A DNA stretch of 20,939 nt from Bacteroidales bacterium (GCA_012838875.1 DUOL01000194.1:1-20939); one strand, 5' to 3'; positions 1 to 7,357 are shown, numbered from the stretch's first letter. Program-made: numbers and translations. Notes: a model not told the origin generated them from the letters alone.

Positions 1-1483
1 CCAATTTCTTCATGTAACGCATCATCGCTGTTTCAGAATGAAAACTATTAAAAATTTTATGCTCCATAAATGGAGATTTCCTTTCCAATTGCTTCGGAAT
101 ACGTAAAGGCGGACACTCTTGCTTAGCACAAACATAGGGCGAAAACTCCTTTTTCGCAGCGATAGCCAAGACTTCTAAAATATTATTTACGTCCGCTAAA
201 AGTGTCGTTTCATCAAAGGAAATGGTAAAACATCTTTCACACCAATAATTAAAATTCATTTTATGTTCTTCGGCAATTAGTCGAAGCGTCTCGCAACTAA
301 CACCTTGCGGCGTTTCAAAGCAAAGAGTATCAAAATAGTATTGATTATACTGTTTATAACCGTATTTTTCAGCTTCTTTTTCCAAAACTGCGGCTAAAGC
401 ATTAATTTTATATGCTTTTTTCTTCAACCCATCCGGCCCGTGCCACATTCCATAAAACCCTGACATGATAGCATTCAAAGCGCTGGCAGTACAGATATTT
501 GAAGTTGCTCTTTCGCGTTTAATATGCTGTTCGCGGGTTTGCAACGCCATACGATACGCTTTATTTCCTTCTGCATCCACGCTAATACCGATAATACGTC
601 CCGGTATTTGTCGTTTAAACTCTTCCTTACAAGCGAAATAACCGGCAGCGGAACTTCCGTACCCCATGGGAATACCAAACCGTTGCGTAGCTCCCGTAAC
701 ACAATCAGCACCCCACTCTCCCGGCGGAGTTAAAAGAGTTAACGACAATAAATCGGCATCAACGCCGACAAAAATATTTTTCTGCTTCGCTTTTTGCGTA
801 AATTCTGAAAAATCATGAATCGCCCCATGCTGATTTGGATACTGAATCATAACACCGAAATAGGTGTCGTCCAATTCGATTTTATCGGCTTTACCTACCA
901 CTAATTCTATTCCTAACGGTTCTGCGTTGGTTTTAAGCACCGCAAGGGTATGAACAAAAACATCTTCGGAAACAAAATACTTATTTACGTTATTTTTAAC
1001 TGCTTCGCGACTACGACTATTGTAAAACATCAACATCATCTCACCGGCAGCAGTCGCTGCATCCAACATCGAAGCATTTGCAATCGGCATGCCCGTCAAA
1101 CTTGAAATCATAGTTTGATAGTTCAACAAAGCCTCTAACCTTCCTTGCGATATTTCCGCCTGATAAGGTGTGTACGCCGTGTACCAACCCGGATTTTCAA
1201 AAACATTACGCATAATTACAGGAGGAACATAAGTAGCATAATAACCCATGCCAATGTAAGACTTAAAAATCTTATTCCTTTCTAATAATTCCCTCACCTC
1301 CGCAAGATACTCACCTTCCGTTTCTCCTTCGGGTAAATCTATCGGCTTCGACATGCGAATAGTCGCAGGAATCGTCTTTTCAATCAACTCTTCCATTGTT
1401 TTCACACCAATTACCTTTAACATTTTAGCTTTTTCTTCTGCTGTTGGACCAATATGTCTGTCCATAAATGCATCTTTAATCAT
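1..1483 (-). CDS. gcvP: Glycine dehydrogenase (decarboxylating), P protein of the glycine cleavage system, N-terminal half (partial)
   Basis: PLP-dependent P protein of the glycine cleavage system: it decarboxylates glycine and passes the aminomethyl group to the lipoyl arm of H protein in the cytosol. Reading the minus strand from an ATG at 1483 gives 494 uninterrupted codons beginning MIKDAFMDRHIGPT. Typical N-terminal-half segments follow: YIGMGYYATYVPPVI, GWYTAYTPYQAEISQGR, LTGMPIANASMLDAATAAGE and the later GYGSSAAGYFACKEEFKR. The visible end, FHSETAMMRYMKKL, matches the start of the second half of single-chain GcvP, so this is the ~950-residue fused form, not the split GcvPA/GcvPB form. 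The PLP lysine lies in the second half, beyond the window. No SD precedes the start; a TAAATTTG -7 box lies about 50 bases upstream. It is divergent from rpe. Confidence 0.93.
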   Translation of the reverse strand, partial: MIKDAFMDRHIGPTAEEKAKMLKVIGVKTMEELIEKTIPATIRMSKPIDLPEGETEGEYLAEVRELLERNKIFKSYIGMGYYATYVPPVIMRNVFENPGWYTAYTPYQAEISQGRLEALLNYQTMISSLTGMPIANASMLDAATAAGEMMLMFYNSRSREAVKNNVNKYFVSEDVFVHTLAVLKTNAEPLGIELVVGKADKIELDDTYFGVMIQYPNQHGAIHDFSEFTQKAKQKNIFVGVDADLLSLTLLTPPGEWGADCVTGATQRFGIPMGYGSSAAGYFACKEEFKRQIPGRIIGISVDAEGNKAYRMALQTREQHIKRERATSNICTASALNAIMSGFYGMWHGPDGLKKKAYKINALAAVLEKEAEKYGYKQYNQYYFDTLCFETPQGVSCETLRLIAEEHKMNFNYWCERCFTISFDETTLLADVNNILEVLAIAAKKEFSPYVCAKQECPPLRIPKQLERKSPFMEHKIFNSFHSETAMMRYMKKL

Positions 1484-1531
1484 ATTGAATCGTATTTAAT
1501 TTTTATTATCAACTACTAAATTTTAGGCATG

Positions 1532-1539
1532 CAAATTTA
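1532..1539 (-). promoter_or_regulatory. Probable -7 promoter box for gcvP
   Basis: Read on the minus strand this is TAAATTTG, an exact match to the Bacteroidota -7 consensus TAnnTTTG. It would give a leader of roughly 40 bases before the gcvP ATG at 1483. I see no convincing -33 TTTG partner. Confidence 0.5.
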
Positions 1540-1552
1540 CAATTTTTAATGA

Positions 1553-1579
1553 ATGATTTTGACTAAGATTTAAAATCAT
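1553..1579. promoter_or_regulatory. Inverted repeat between divergent gcvP and rpe promoters
   Basis: Perfect 8-base arms, ATGATTTT (1553-1560) and AAAATCAT (1572-1579), separated by 11 bases. The repeat lies just upstream of the gcvP -7 box and 20 bases before the rpe -33 box, a plausible place for a shared operator. It is AT-rich, so chance is a real alternative. Confidence 0.3.
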
Positions 1580-1600
1580 TTAAAAAATTCTAATAGACTA

Positions 1601-1630
1601 TTTGATTTTAATTATTTTCGTGTATTTTTG
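1601..1630 (+). promoter_or_regulatory. Bacteroidota-type promoter for rpe
   Basis: TTTG at 1601-1604, an 18-base spacer, then TATTTTTG at 1623-1630, matching the -33/-7 architecture of the primary sigma factor in Bacteroidota. The rpe ATG is only 15 bases past the -7 box, so the leader is very short. Confidence 0.7.
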
Positions 1631-1644
1631 TAAAAAAAAGTTAT

Positions 1645-2292
1645 ATGAAACCTATTATTGCTCCTTCAATGCTTTCTGCTAATTTCGGTCATTTGGACGC
1701 TGACATTCGCATGGTTAATGAATCAACCGCAGGTTGGTTTCATTTAGATATCATGGACGGTGTTTTTGTTCCAAATCTCTCCTATGGTTTTCCGATTGTA
1801 AAAAAAATTAAAGAGAGTGCCGAAAAACCTCTTGACGTTCACCTAATGATTGTCCAGCCGGAACGCTATATCGCCGATTTTAAGTCTGCCGGTGCCGATA
1901 TTCTTACGGTTCATTGGGAGGCTTGTACTCATCTGCATCGCACGCTTCACGCTATAAAGAACGAAGATATGCTGGCTGGCGTAGCTCTTAATCCGCATAC
2001 ACCGGTCGCTTTTTTAGAAGATATAATTACAGATGCCGACATGGTTCTGATTATGTCTGTTAATCCCGGCTTTGGCGGACAGAAATTTATTGAAAACAGT
2101 TATCAAAAGATTGAAAATTTAAAAAATCTTATTATTAAGAAGAACTCAAACGCTCTTATAGAGGTTGACGGAGGAGTTAATTTAGAGACTGCTCCACGAT
2201 TAATAAAAGCAGGCGCAGATGTTTTAGTAGCGGGATACACTGTTTTTAGTAGCAAAGAACCGATAAAAATGATAGAACAATTGAGAAACTAA
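1645..2292 (+). CDS. rpe: Ribulose-phosphate 3-epimerase
   Basis: Interconverts D-ribulose 5-phosphate and D-xylulose 5-phosphate in the pentose phosphate pathway; a cytosolic TIM-barrel enzyme. All family signatures are present: APSMLSANF at the N terminus, HLDIMDGVFVPN (metal ligands H33 and D35), HLMIVQPERYI (H66), MSVNPGFGGQKF (phosphate binding and flexible loop) and EVDGGVN, with catalytic D175. The length of 215 residues is normal for the family. The ATG lies 15 bases after the -7 box and has no SD, as is usual in this phylum. The rubredoxin gene follows after 47 bases without an obvious terminator, so the two may share a transcript. Confidence 0.97.
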   Translation: MKPIIAPSMLSANFGHLDADIRMVNESTAGWFHLDIMDGVFVPNLSYGFPIVKKIKESAEKPLDVHLMIVQPERYIADFKSAGADILTVHWEACTHLHRTLHAIKNEDMLAGVALNPHTPVAFLEDIITDADMVLIMSVNPGFGGQKFIENSYQKIENLKNLIIKKNSNALIEVDGGVNLETAPRLIKAGADVLVAGYTVFSSKEPIKMIEQLRN

Positions 2293-2339
2293 TCATTATT
2301 AAAACCCATATATTATTATTATCCACAAAAAAAGAAAAA

Positions 2340-2507
2340 ATGAAAAATCAAGACATTTATATTTGCGATGTTTGCGGGTATGAGTATGACCCTGCTATCG
2401 GTGATCCTGATAATGGCATTCCTCCCGGCACTTCGTTTGAAGACCTACCGGACGATTGGGTTTGCCCACTCTGTTTTGTCGACAAAACTAATTTCTCAAA
2501 ATTATAA
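2340..2507 (+). CDS. Rubredoxin
   Basis: Small one-iron electron-transfer protein of 55 residues. The N-terminal half has YICDVCGYEYD with the first CxxC pair (C9, C12); the C-terminal half has DDWVCPLC with the second pair (C42, C45). Together they supply the Fe(SCys)4 site. The length matches classical rubredoxins (52-55 residues), and the acidic character and the aromatic residues around the knuckles (Y7, Y14, Y16, W40) fit the fold. One oddity: the residue after the second pair is phenylalanine (CPLCF), where rubredoxins almost always have glycine (CPxCG). The ATG follows an A-rich stretch, the usual translation context in this phylum. The partner oxidoreductase is not in the window; roles in oxygen or superoxide reduction are possible but not shown. 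Confidence 0.95.
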   Translation: MKNQDIYICDVCGYEYDPAIGDPDNGIPPGTSFEDLPDDWVCPLCFVDKTNFSKL

Positions 2508-2520
2508 TGGATTTTTATTA

Positions 2521-2553
2521 TTGTAATTTTTATTGAAAATCGTTGTATTTTTG
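2521..2553 (+). promoter_or_regulatory. Promoter of the CCA-adding-type nucleotidyltransferase gene
   Basis: TATTTTTG at 2546-2553 is an exact -7 match; TTG at 2521-2523 is a weak -33 element 22 bases upstream. The -7 box falls downstream of a possible TTG start at 2533, which excludes that start and favours the ATG at 2572. Confidence 0.6.
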
Positions 2554-2571
2554 CAATCTACAAATACAACG

Positions 2572-3999
2572 ATGGGAAATTTGCTAAAAAAATTACAACA
2601 TCCAATCTATCAAATAATTGCTACTACTGCCGATGAGTTAAATGTAAACGTTTATGCAGTCGGCGGCGTAGTTCGAGATATTTTTCTACAACGATATTCC
2701 CAAGATATCGACATCGTTGTTGTAGGTAGTGGTATTGAATTAGCAACGGCGGTGGCTAAAAAGATATCACCGAAATTGGAAGTTAACATTTTTAAAAATT
2801 TTGGCACCGCTCAATTTATTTATGAAGGAGCAAATGTTGAGTTTGTTGGCGCACGCAGGGAATCTTACTCCGAAAACTCAAGAAAACCGGTAGTCGAGGA
2901 CGGAACGTTGGAAGATGACCTCAACCGGCGAGATTTTACGATTAATGCCATGGCTATTGGCTTGAATGGCGACAAAATAGGCGAACTAATAGACCCCTTT
3001 GACGGCATTAAAGATTTAGAAAAAAAGATTATTAAAACTCCGTTAGCCCCTGACATCACATTTTCAGACGACCCTTTACGTATGATGCGTGCAATCCGTT
3101 TTGCCTCGCAATTGCAATTTAAAATTGCAACGGAAACCTTTGAAGCCATACAGCGAAATGCAAAACGATTAGAGATTATCTCCGCAGAGCGAATTATAGA
3201 GGAATTTAATAAAATATTGCTCTCCCCCAAACCTTCGCAAGGGATTCTCCTACTTGATGAAGCCCACCTTTTAGAACAATTTCTCCCGCAATTAATTGAT
3301 TTAAAAGGAATTGATTACGTTGACGGAAAGGGACATAAAGACAACTTTTTGCATACGCTCGAAGTGGTCGATAAAATAGCTCTGGTGCAAAACAACTTAT
3401 GGCTAATTTGGGCGGCGTTGTTACACGATATTGCAAAGCCTGTTACGAAAAAATTTGACCCCCAACTTGGCTGGACGTTTCACGGACACGACGCCGTTGG
3501 AGCTAAAATGGTTCACTCTATTTTTAAAAAGTTGCGAATGCCTACCAATGAAAAACTTAAATATGTCAAAAAAATGGTAGCCCTGCACCTTCGCCCTATC
3601 GCCCTTGTTGAAGATAAAATAACGGATTCCGCCGTTCGCCGCTTACTTTTTGAAGCCGGCGAAGATATTGAAGACCTGATGTTCCTTTGCGAAGCAGACG
3701 TTACCTCTAAAAATCCTATTAAAATAAGACAATGTCTTAATAATTTTGCTATCGTAAGAAAAAAATTGAAAGAGATTGAAGAAAAAGACCAAATTCGCAA
3801 TTGGCAACCTCCGATTGATGGAAAAATTATTATGGAAACATTCCAACTTAATCCTTCAGCCACGGTCGGCATTATTAAAACAGCTATCCGCGAAGCTATT
3901 TTAGACGGGGAAATTGGTAATAATTATGAAGAAGCTTACGAATTTATGCTCAAAGAAGGTGAAAAACTCGGACTAAAAGCAAAAAACACTCAAAATTAA
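2572..3999 (+). CDS. CCA-adding tRNA nucleotidyltransferase / poly(A) polymerase family protein with HD domain
   Basis: 475-residue class II nucleotidyltransferase, probably adding or repairing the 3' CCA of tRNAs. The head domain starts with GGVVRD (31-36) followed by the metal-binding DID at 45-47. Next comes the conserved RNA/nucleotide-binding block with FVGARRESY, LNRRDFTINAMA and LIDPFDGIKDLE, then DPLRMMRAIRFASQL. The C-terminal part is an HD phosphohydrolase domain: H261 (HTLEVV), H285-D286 (LLHDIAKP) and HGHDAVGAKM. This head-plus-HD arrangement is what Bacteroidota genomes usually annotate as cca or HD-domain tRNA nucleotidyltransferase. The frame is open upstream to a TTG at 2533, but a promoter -7 box lies between the two, so the ATG is preferred. 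Poly(A) polymerase activity cannot be excluded from sequence alone. Confidence 0.92.
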   Translation: MGNLLKKLQHPIYQIIATTADELNVNVYAVGGVVRDIFLQRYSQDIDIVVVGSGIELATAVAKKISPKLEVNIFKNFGTAQFIYEGANVEFVGARRESYSENSRKPVVEDGTLEDDLNRRDFTINAMAIGLNGDKIGELIDPFDGIKDLEKKIIKTPLAPDITFSDDPLRMMRAIRFASQLQFKIATETFEAIQRNAKRLEIISAERIIEEFNKILLSPKPSQGILLLDEAHLLEQFLPQLIDLKGIDYVDGKGHKDNFLHTLEVVDKIALVQNNLWLIWAALLHDIAKPVTKKFDPQLGWTFHGHDAVGAKMVHSIFKKLRMPTNEKLKYVKKMVALHLRPIALVEDKITDSAVRRLLFEAGEDIEDLMFLCEADVTSKNPIKIRQCLNNFAIVRKKLKEIEEKDQIRNWQPPIDGKIIMETFQLNPSATVGIIKTAIREAILDGEIGNNYEEAYEFMLKEGEKLGLKAKNTQN

Positions 4000-4023
4000 A
4001 AATCTGTGCATAAACTATTTTTT

Positions 4024-4031
4024 TATTTTTG
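4024..4031 (+). promoter_or_regulatory. -7 promoter box of the glycosyltransferase gene
   Basis: TATTTTTG, an exact TAnnTTTG match, 22 bases before the ATG at 4054. Only a weak -33-like TCTG (4003-4006) lies upstream. The glycosyltransferase is therefore probably transcribed separately from the preceding gene. Confidence 0.6.
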
Positions 4032-4053
4032 TTAACGAAAAGTATAAAGAGTA

Positions 4054-5067
4054 ATGAAAAAATTAGCGATTGTCATTTTGAATTGGAATGGACAACACTA
4101 TTTGGAAAAATTTCTTCCTGCGCTGCTCCAAAACATTCCTGAATATGCTGAAGTTATCATTGCCGATAACAATTCTACCGATAATTCCATCTCCTTTTTA
4201 GAATCAAATTATCCTCCGTTAAGAATAATACAAAACGGCATCAATGGCGGCTTCTCAAAAGGATATAATGACGCTTTCAAGCAGATTAACACCCCTTACT
4301 ACTGTCTCCTCAACTCCGATATTGAAGTAACTCCCAATTGGGTGGAACCGATTATTGAACTGATGGAAGCGAATGAAAATATTGCTGTCGTTCAACCGAA
4401 AATCCTCTCTTTTTATGAAAAAGAAAAGTTTGAATACGCCGGTGCCAGTGGCGGTTTTGTTGATAAATTAGGCTATCCTTTTTGTCGCGGACGAATCTTT
4501 GAAACCTTAGAAGATGATAAGGGACAGCATGACACGCCTATTGAAATTTTCTGGGCTACGGGTGCGGCAATGTTTGTAAAAAGCGATATTTATCACCAAT
4601 TAGGCGGATTAGATGAAGACTTTTTCGCCCACATGGAGGAAATCGATTTTTGCTGGCGCGTGAAAAATGCAGGGGGAAAAATCATGGTTAATCCAAAATC
4701 GACAGTTTATCACGTTGGTGGCGGCACACTGCCGAAAAGCAACTCCTTTAAAACTTTTCTCAACTTCAGAAACAACCTCTTCTTACTTCTAAAAAATTTA
4801 CCTGCAAAAAGGTTGTTGCCCACATTTATCGCACGTTTCCCGCTTGACATATTAGCCTCATTCATCTTTCTTTTAAAAGGAAATACACAAGATTTTACAG
4901 CTGTTTACAAGGCATGGCGGGCGTTTTTGAAAAACTATAAAAAGATGAAAAAGAAACGCAACGGCGATTTCGATAAGGGCTATCAGGCACTAATCAAAAC
5001 CTCTATTTTGTTCCAATACCACTTAAAACAGAAAAAATATTTTAACGGAGAGACGTTTCACAATTAG
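4054..5067 (+). CDS. Family 2 glycosyltransferase (rhamnosyltransferase-like)
   Basis: 337-residue GT-A fold glycosyltransferase. It starts with the typical VILNWNGQHYLEKFLPALL strand-helix, has DNNSTDNS for nucleotide binding near residue 40, and a DxD-type metal site written LNSDIEV (D89). HMEEIDFCWRV downstream is the usual acceptor/catalytic-base region of the GT2 branch often called rhamnosyltransferase or WcaA-like. The last ~80 residues (FLNFRNNLFLLLKNLP onward) are basic and hydrophobic, suggesting membrane association at the cytoplasmic face, but there is no clear multi-pass domain. Donor and acceptor sugars cannot be told from sequence. No other cell-envelope genes adjoin it, so it is not part of a visible polysaccharide locus. 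It ends 92 bases before repeat copy 1. Confidence 0.9.
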   Translation: MKKLAIVILNWNGQHYLEKFLPALLQNIPEYAEVIIADNNSTDNSISFLESNYPPLRIIQNGINGGFSKGYNDAFKQINTPYYCLLNSDIEVTPNWVEPIIELMEANENIAVVQPKILSFYEKEKFEYAGASGGFVDKLGYPFCRGRIFETLEDDKGQHDTPIEIFWATGAAMFVKSDIYHQLGGLDEDFFAHMEEIDFCWRVKNAGGKIMVNPKSTVYHVGGGTLPKSNSFKTFLNFRNNLFLLLKNLPAKRLLPTFIARFPLDILASFIFLLKGNTQDFTAVYKAWRAFLKNYKKMKKKRNGDFDKGYQALIKTSILFQYHLKQKKYFNGETFHN

Positions 5068-5159
5068 CAATTCAGAATCCGAAATTTCCGCCGCCAGCAC
5101 AAGCACTTTAGTATTTATCCCATAGATTAGCATAGTATTAAAAACATGAATTTTAATTA

Positions 5160-5328
5160 GGGCGTGCCCCCTCGCTTCGCTCGGGGTCGGCGCCCGGTTC
5201 CAAGTCCGCGGCCACAAGCCGTGGGGTCGCAAGGCGGCAAAAAGAGCTTACAAGCTCGCTTTTTTGCCGCCGCGTCCCCAGCGGCTTCCGCCCTTGCGGG
5301 CTTTCCACCTAAGCGCCTCACGCAACCC
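5160..5328 (+). repeat. GC-rich structured interspersed repeat, copy 1
   Basis: 169-base element, strikingly GC-rich in an AT-rich genome, with a second copy inverted at 9720-9884. It opens with the palindrome-like GGGCGTGCCC (5160-5169) and a block to 5190 that matches copy 2 at 30 of 31 positions. A central hairpin at 5233-5271 follows: GGCGGCAAAAA pairs with TTTTTGCCGCC, and GAGCTT pairs with AAGCTC around a short loop, with a GCT bulge. Flanking arms AAGCCGTGGGG (5216-5226) and CCCCAGCGGCTT (5276-5287) pair outside the hairpin. The far end carries CGGGCTTTCC and GCCTCACGCAACCC. It sits between convergent genes, and the central hairpin with T-runs on both sides could end transcription from either direction. 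No transposase lies nearby. It resembles palindromic extragenic elements I remember from Bacteroidota genomes, but I cannot name a family. Confidence 0.85.
5233..5271. terminator. Central hairpin of repeat copy 1, possible bidirectional terminator
   Basis: Near-perfect stem: 11 bp (5233-5243 with 5261-5271) plus 6 bp (5244-5249 with 5252-5257), interrupted by a 3-base bulge. The inner stem is followed by a run of T on each strand (TTTTTT one way, TTTTT the other), so it fits an intrinsic terminator for both convergent genes. This function is inferred from shape and position only. Confidence 0.5.
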
Positions 5329-5412
5329 AATTTGCTCGTACAGAGTGTTTTAGAAACAATTATAAGTGATGAATGGAAAAATTGAAAATAAAAATTTCTA
5401 TTACCTAAAAAA

Positions 5413-6063
5413 TTAAGGTTTGGGGTCAAACAGTTTCTTCAGTTCGTCCGATAGAAATAGTAATTCCATTTCGCACATGGCTTTCTTAGAATTTTCCTCA
5501 TCATAACTTCCAAGAGCCTTAGCATTTTCAATAGCAACTTGCAATTTTGGTTTCAATTTCAAATAAATATCGTTATCTTGTTTCGTGAAAAATTTTTGTG
5601 TCTTTTCATACTTGTCCAAATAATTTTTTAGCTCTTTTTCTACACTTGAGCAAGAACCGTAGTACTTTGATGTTTTTTTAAAATGAAGCAAAAACCAAAA
5701 TTCAAGACAAGGATTGTTTACAATGACAACAATATTCGGATTTGCTTTAAGTTCCGCTCTATATTTTTTAAATATTTTAAGTGGTGATTCTTTCCCTTTC
5801 GGTGTTTCATTATCCTCTTTAATAACAGAATCAAGATCTATTATCCAAAAAACTTTAGTAAACTCTTTGTTCGATAAATCGCAGACTAAATTGTACTGTT
5901 CTTTTATACTTTTTTTGTCCGGAATTTCAGGCTTTATTGTAACACGAATTTTTGGTTCGTTTCGCTTTAGCATTCGTAAATACCAAACTTCTGTTTCACC
6001 GTCCACGACAATAGCAAAGGCAGGATTTGTTTTAGGTCTTTTTCTTTCAGTAGATTTTCTCAT
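5413..6063 (-). CDS. RloB-like protein (AbiLii/TOPRIM-type partner of an ATPase)
   Basis: 216-residue protein matching the RloB family by pattern. There is an N-terminal basic stretch (RKSTERKRPKTNP), then FAIVVDGETEVWYL with the conserved acidic GETE motif (residues 22-25), WIIDLDSV with a DxD at 76-78, and NNPCLEFWFLLHF (116-128), the family's most recognisable block. The acidic E plus DxD layout is like a TOPRIM nuclease core. RloB genes are usually paired with an AAA/ABC-like ATPase (RloA; AbiLi in the lactococcal AbiL abortive-infection system), as here: its start overlaps the end of the upstream ATPase gene by 17 bases, implying translational coupling. A role in phage defence is inferred from family and pairing. 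No restriction-modification genes are nearby. No SD precedes the start. Confidence 0.85.
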   Translation of the reverse strand: MRKSTERKRPKTNPAFAIVVDGETEVWYLRMLKRNEPKIRVTIKPEIPDKKSIKEQYNLVCDLSNKEFTKVFWIIDLDSVIKEDNETPKGKESPLKIFKKYRAELKANPNIVVIVNNPCLEFWFLLHFKKTSKYYGSCSSVEKELKNYLDKYEKTQKFFTKQDNDIYLKLKPKLQVAIENAKALGSYDEENSKKAMCEMELLFLSDELKKLFDPKP

Positions 6064-7357
6064 GATTTAAGTCAATGTAAGTGTCGCCTAAATTAGGTGT
6101 AGCGCTCAATTTACCACTTTTATAAGCATTTAATATGTTTGTTGTATTGCGAACGGCCGAACTGTCAAAGTCAGCCAATGAATAAAGTTCAGTTGAGCAA
6201 TTTTCTTGCTTATCTGTAAACCATATTACGTCATTTCTAAAAATATTTTTATCATCTAAAATCTCTCTATTATGGGTTGTTGCAATGATTTGAGATTTAT
6301 CAGAGTTCAAAAGGAAAGAGAGAAGAAAATGTAAATATAAATCCGGATGCAAAGAGGCTTCTAATTCATCAATTGAAAATGCAGTTGAATTTTTAATTAA
6401 TAAAGCTAACAATCCTGCAAAACCGTAGTAACGTTTTGTCCCTTGAGATTCAAACTTTAAAGGTAAAGTATATTTGACATCATTGACTATATGTTCAAAA
6501 CTTACAGACGTTAGCATCCCTTTTTCGTCCAATTCCCCAATTTCATCATTATTTGAAACTTTTGAAAGTTTTTTTAGAAGCTCAAAAACATCAATCAGAG
6601 TTAAGTCCTTTTTTTCTTTTTTAATTACAATATCTGAAATGTTTAAGTCCGCTTTTTTTAAGATGCTGACTACATCTGCCTTAGAAACTTTTTTGTTCTC
6701 AATTTGTGAATTAACAAAACCTTCTAATTGAGTTCCTGAATACATCAATGGATTAAGATATTTATCAAACCAATCAACGACCTCTTGTAATTCCTTAATG
6801 TCAATATTTGTTTTTAAATATCCACCTAAAACGGTATTATTCCATAAAGTATTGGACTCAAGAGTCTTTTTGAAAATTTCTTTAATAGAAATTTTATTAC
6901 CAAAAGTTATTTCGGTAAACTGCTTTTCCAAATCAGTTTTTCTTTTAAAAATATTGGCTTTGTTGGGATTATGAAAATAGAGTTCCTCTGAAACAATCGC
7001 TTTTTTTAAAAACTCAACTTCGTAGAAATACTTAATATCATTTTGAAAAAACTCTAATGAAAGGATTGAGCTTTGTTCCGGCGTAATTGGGTCAAAAAGA
7101 AACGGATTAAATGCTAATTCTGTTGTTTTTATGTCTTCCGGTTCAAGAACTAATTGTCGTAAAAAATTAAGAGCTTTAAGTACTGTTGTCTTCCCTGACG
7201 CATTTGCACCATAAATTAGTGCGAGCTTTAAAATCCGGTGACCTCCTAATTTAATGACATAAGCATCTTCAAGGTGTGTTGAATTATCTGCCTCAAAAGA
7301 AAGAGTTTGTCTATCTTTTATTGAGCCAAAATTTTGAATACTGAAATTAATAATCAT
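6047..7357 (-). CDS. AAA/ABC-like ATPase, RloA/AbiLi-type partner of RloB
   Basis: 436-residue ATPase of the SMC/RecF-like (AAA_15) group. It begins MIINFSIQNFGSIKDRQTL, the usual opening strand of this family, followed by Walker A GANASGKT (50-57). The middle is a long helical insert typical of the group. Near the C terminus are Walker B with adjacent residues IDELEASLHP (329-338) and the H-switch IIATTHNREI. Such ATPases act as sensors or activators for a partner nuclease in defence cassettes (RloAB, AbiL, PARIS-like logic). The open frame extends to a TTG at 7405, but a -7 box at 7385-7392 lies inside that extension. The ATG at 7357 also has a clear SD (AGAGGT) four bases upstream, so 7357 is chosen. 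It forms an operon with rloB, with a 17-base overlap. Confidence 0.87.
   Translation of the reverse strand: MIINFSIQNFGSIKDRQTLSFEADNSTHLEDAYVIKLGGHRILKLALIYGANASGKTTVLKALNFLRQLVLEPEDIKTTELAFNPFLFDPITPEQSSILSLEFFQNDIKYFYEVEFLKKAIVSEELYFHNPNKANIFKRKTDLEKQFTEITFGNKISIKEIFKKTLESNTLWNNTVLGGYLKTNIDIKELQEVVDWFDKYLNPLMYSGTQLEGFVNSQIENKKVSKADVVSILKKADLNISDIVIKKEKKDLTLIDVFELLKKLSKVSNNDEIGELDEKGMLTSVSFEHIVNDVKYTLPLKFESQGTKRYYGFAGLLALLIKNSTAFSIDELEASLHPDLYLHFLLSFLLNSDKSQIIATTHNREILDDKNIFRNDVIWFTDKQENCSTELYSLADFDSSAVRNTTNILNAYKSGKLSATPNLGDTYIDLNHEKIY

Larger units (their letters stand above)
5068..5412. other. Intergenic region between convergent glycosyltransferase and rloB-like genes
   Basis: 345 bases without a supported gene. 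5068-5159 is AT-rich with no recognisable signal. 5160-5328 is the GC-rich structured repeat (copy 1), listed separately. 5329-5412 is again AT-rich and featureless. The open frames that cross this stretch on both strands come from the GC-rich repeat and resemble no protein family I know. Confidence 0.8.

Noticed and set aside
475..733. Two open frames of about 70-78 codons inside gcvP
   Set aside because: They overlap the strongly recognisable GcvP reading frame in other frames and have no family resemblance or start signals.
5160..5328. Repeat considered as a retron msr-msd, CRISPR unit or riboswitch
   Set aside because: No reverse transcriptase or Cas gene is nearby, there are only two inverted copies and no spacers, and it lies downstream of genes (copy 1) or upstream of promoters (copy 2), not in a leader.
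5157..5429. Open reading frames of 73 and 90 codons on both strands across repeat copy 1
   Set aside because: They arise from the GC-rich repeat, have low-complexity Arg/Ala/Pro composition, match no family I know and run out into AT-rich flanks. The conserved unit is a nucleic-acid fold, not a reading frame.
5413..7357. Cassette considered as a PARIS (AriA-AriB) or single-chain OLD nuclease system
   Set aside because: The second protein carries the RloB pattern (GETE, DxD, NPCLEFWFLLHF) and not a DUF4435-like sequence, and ATPase and nuclease-like parts are separate genes. RloAB/AbiL is the closer match.
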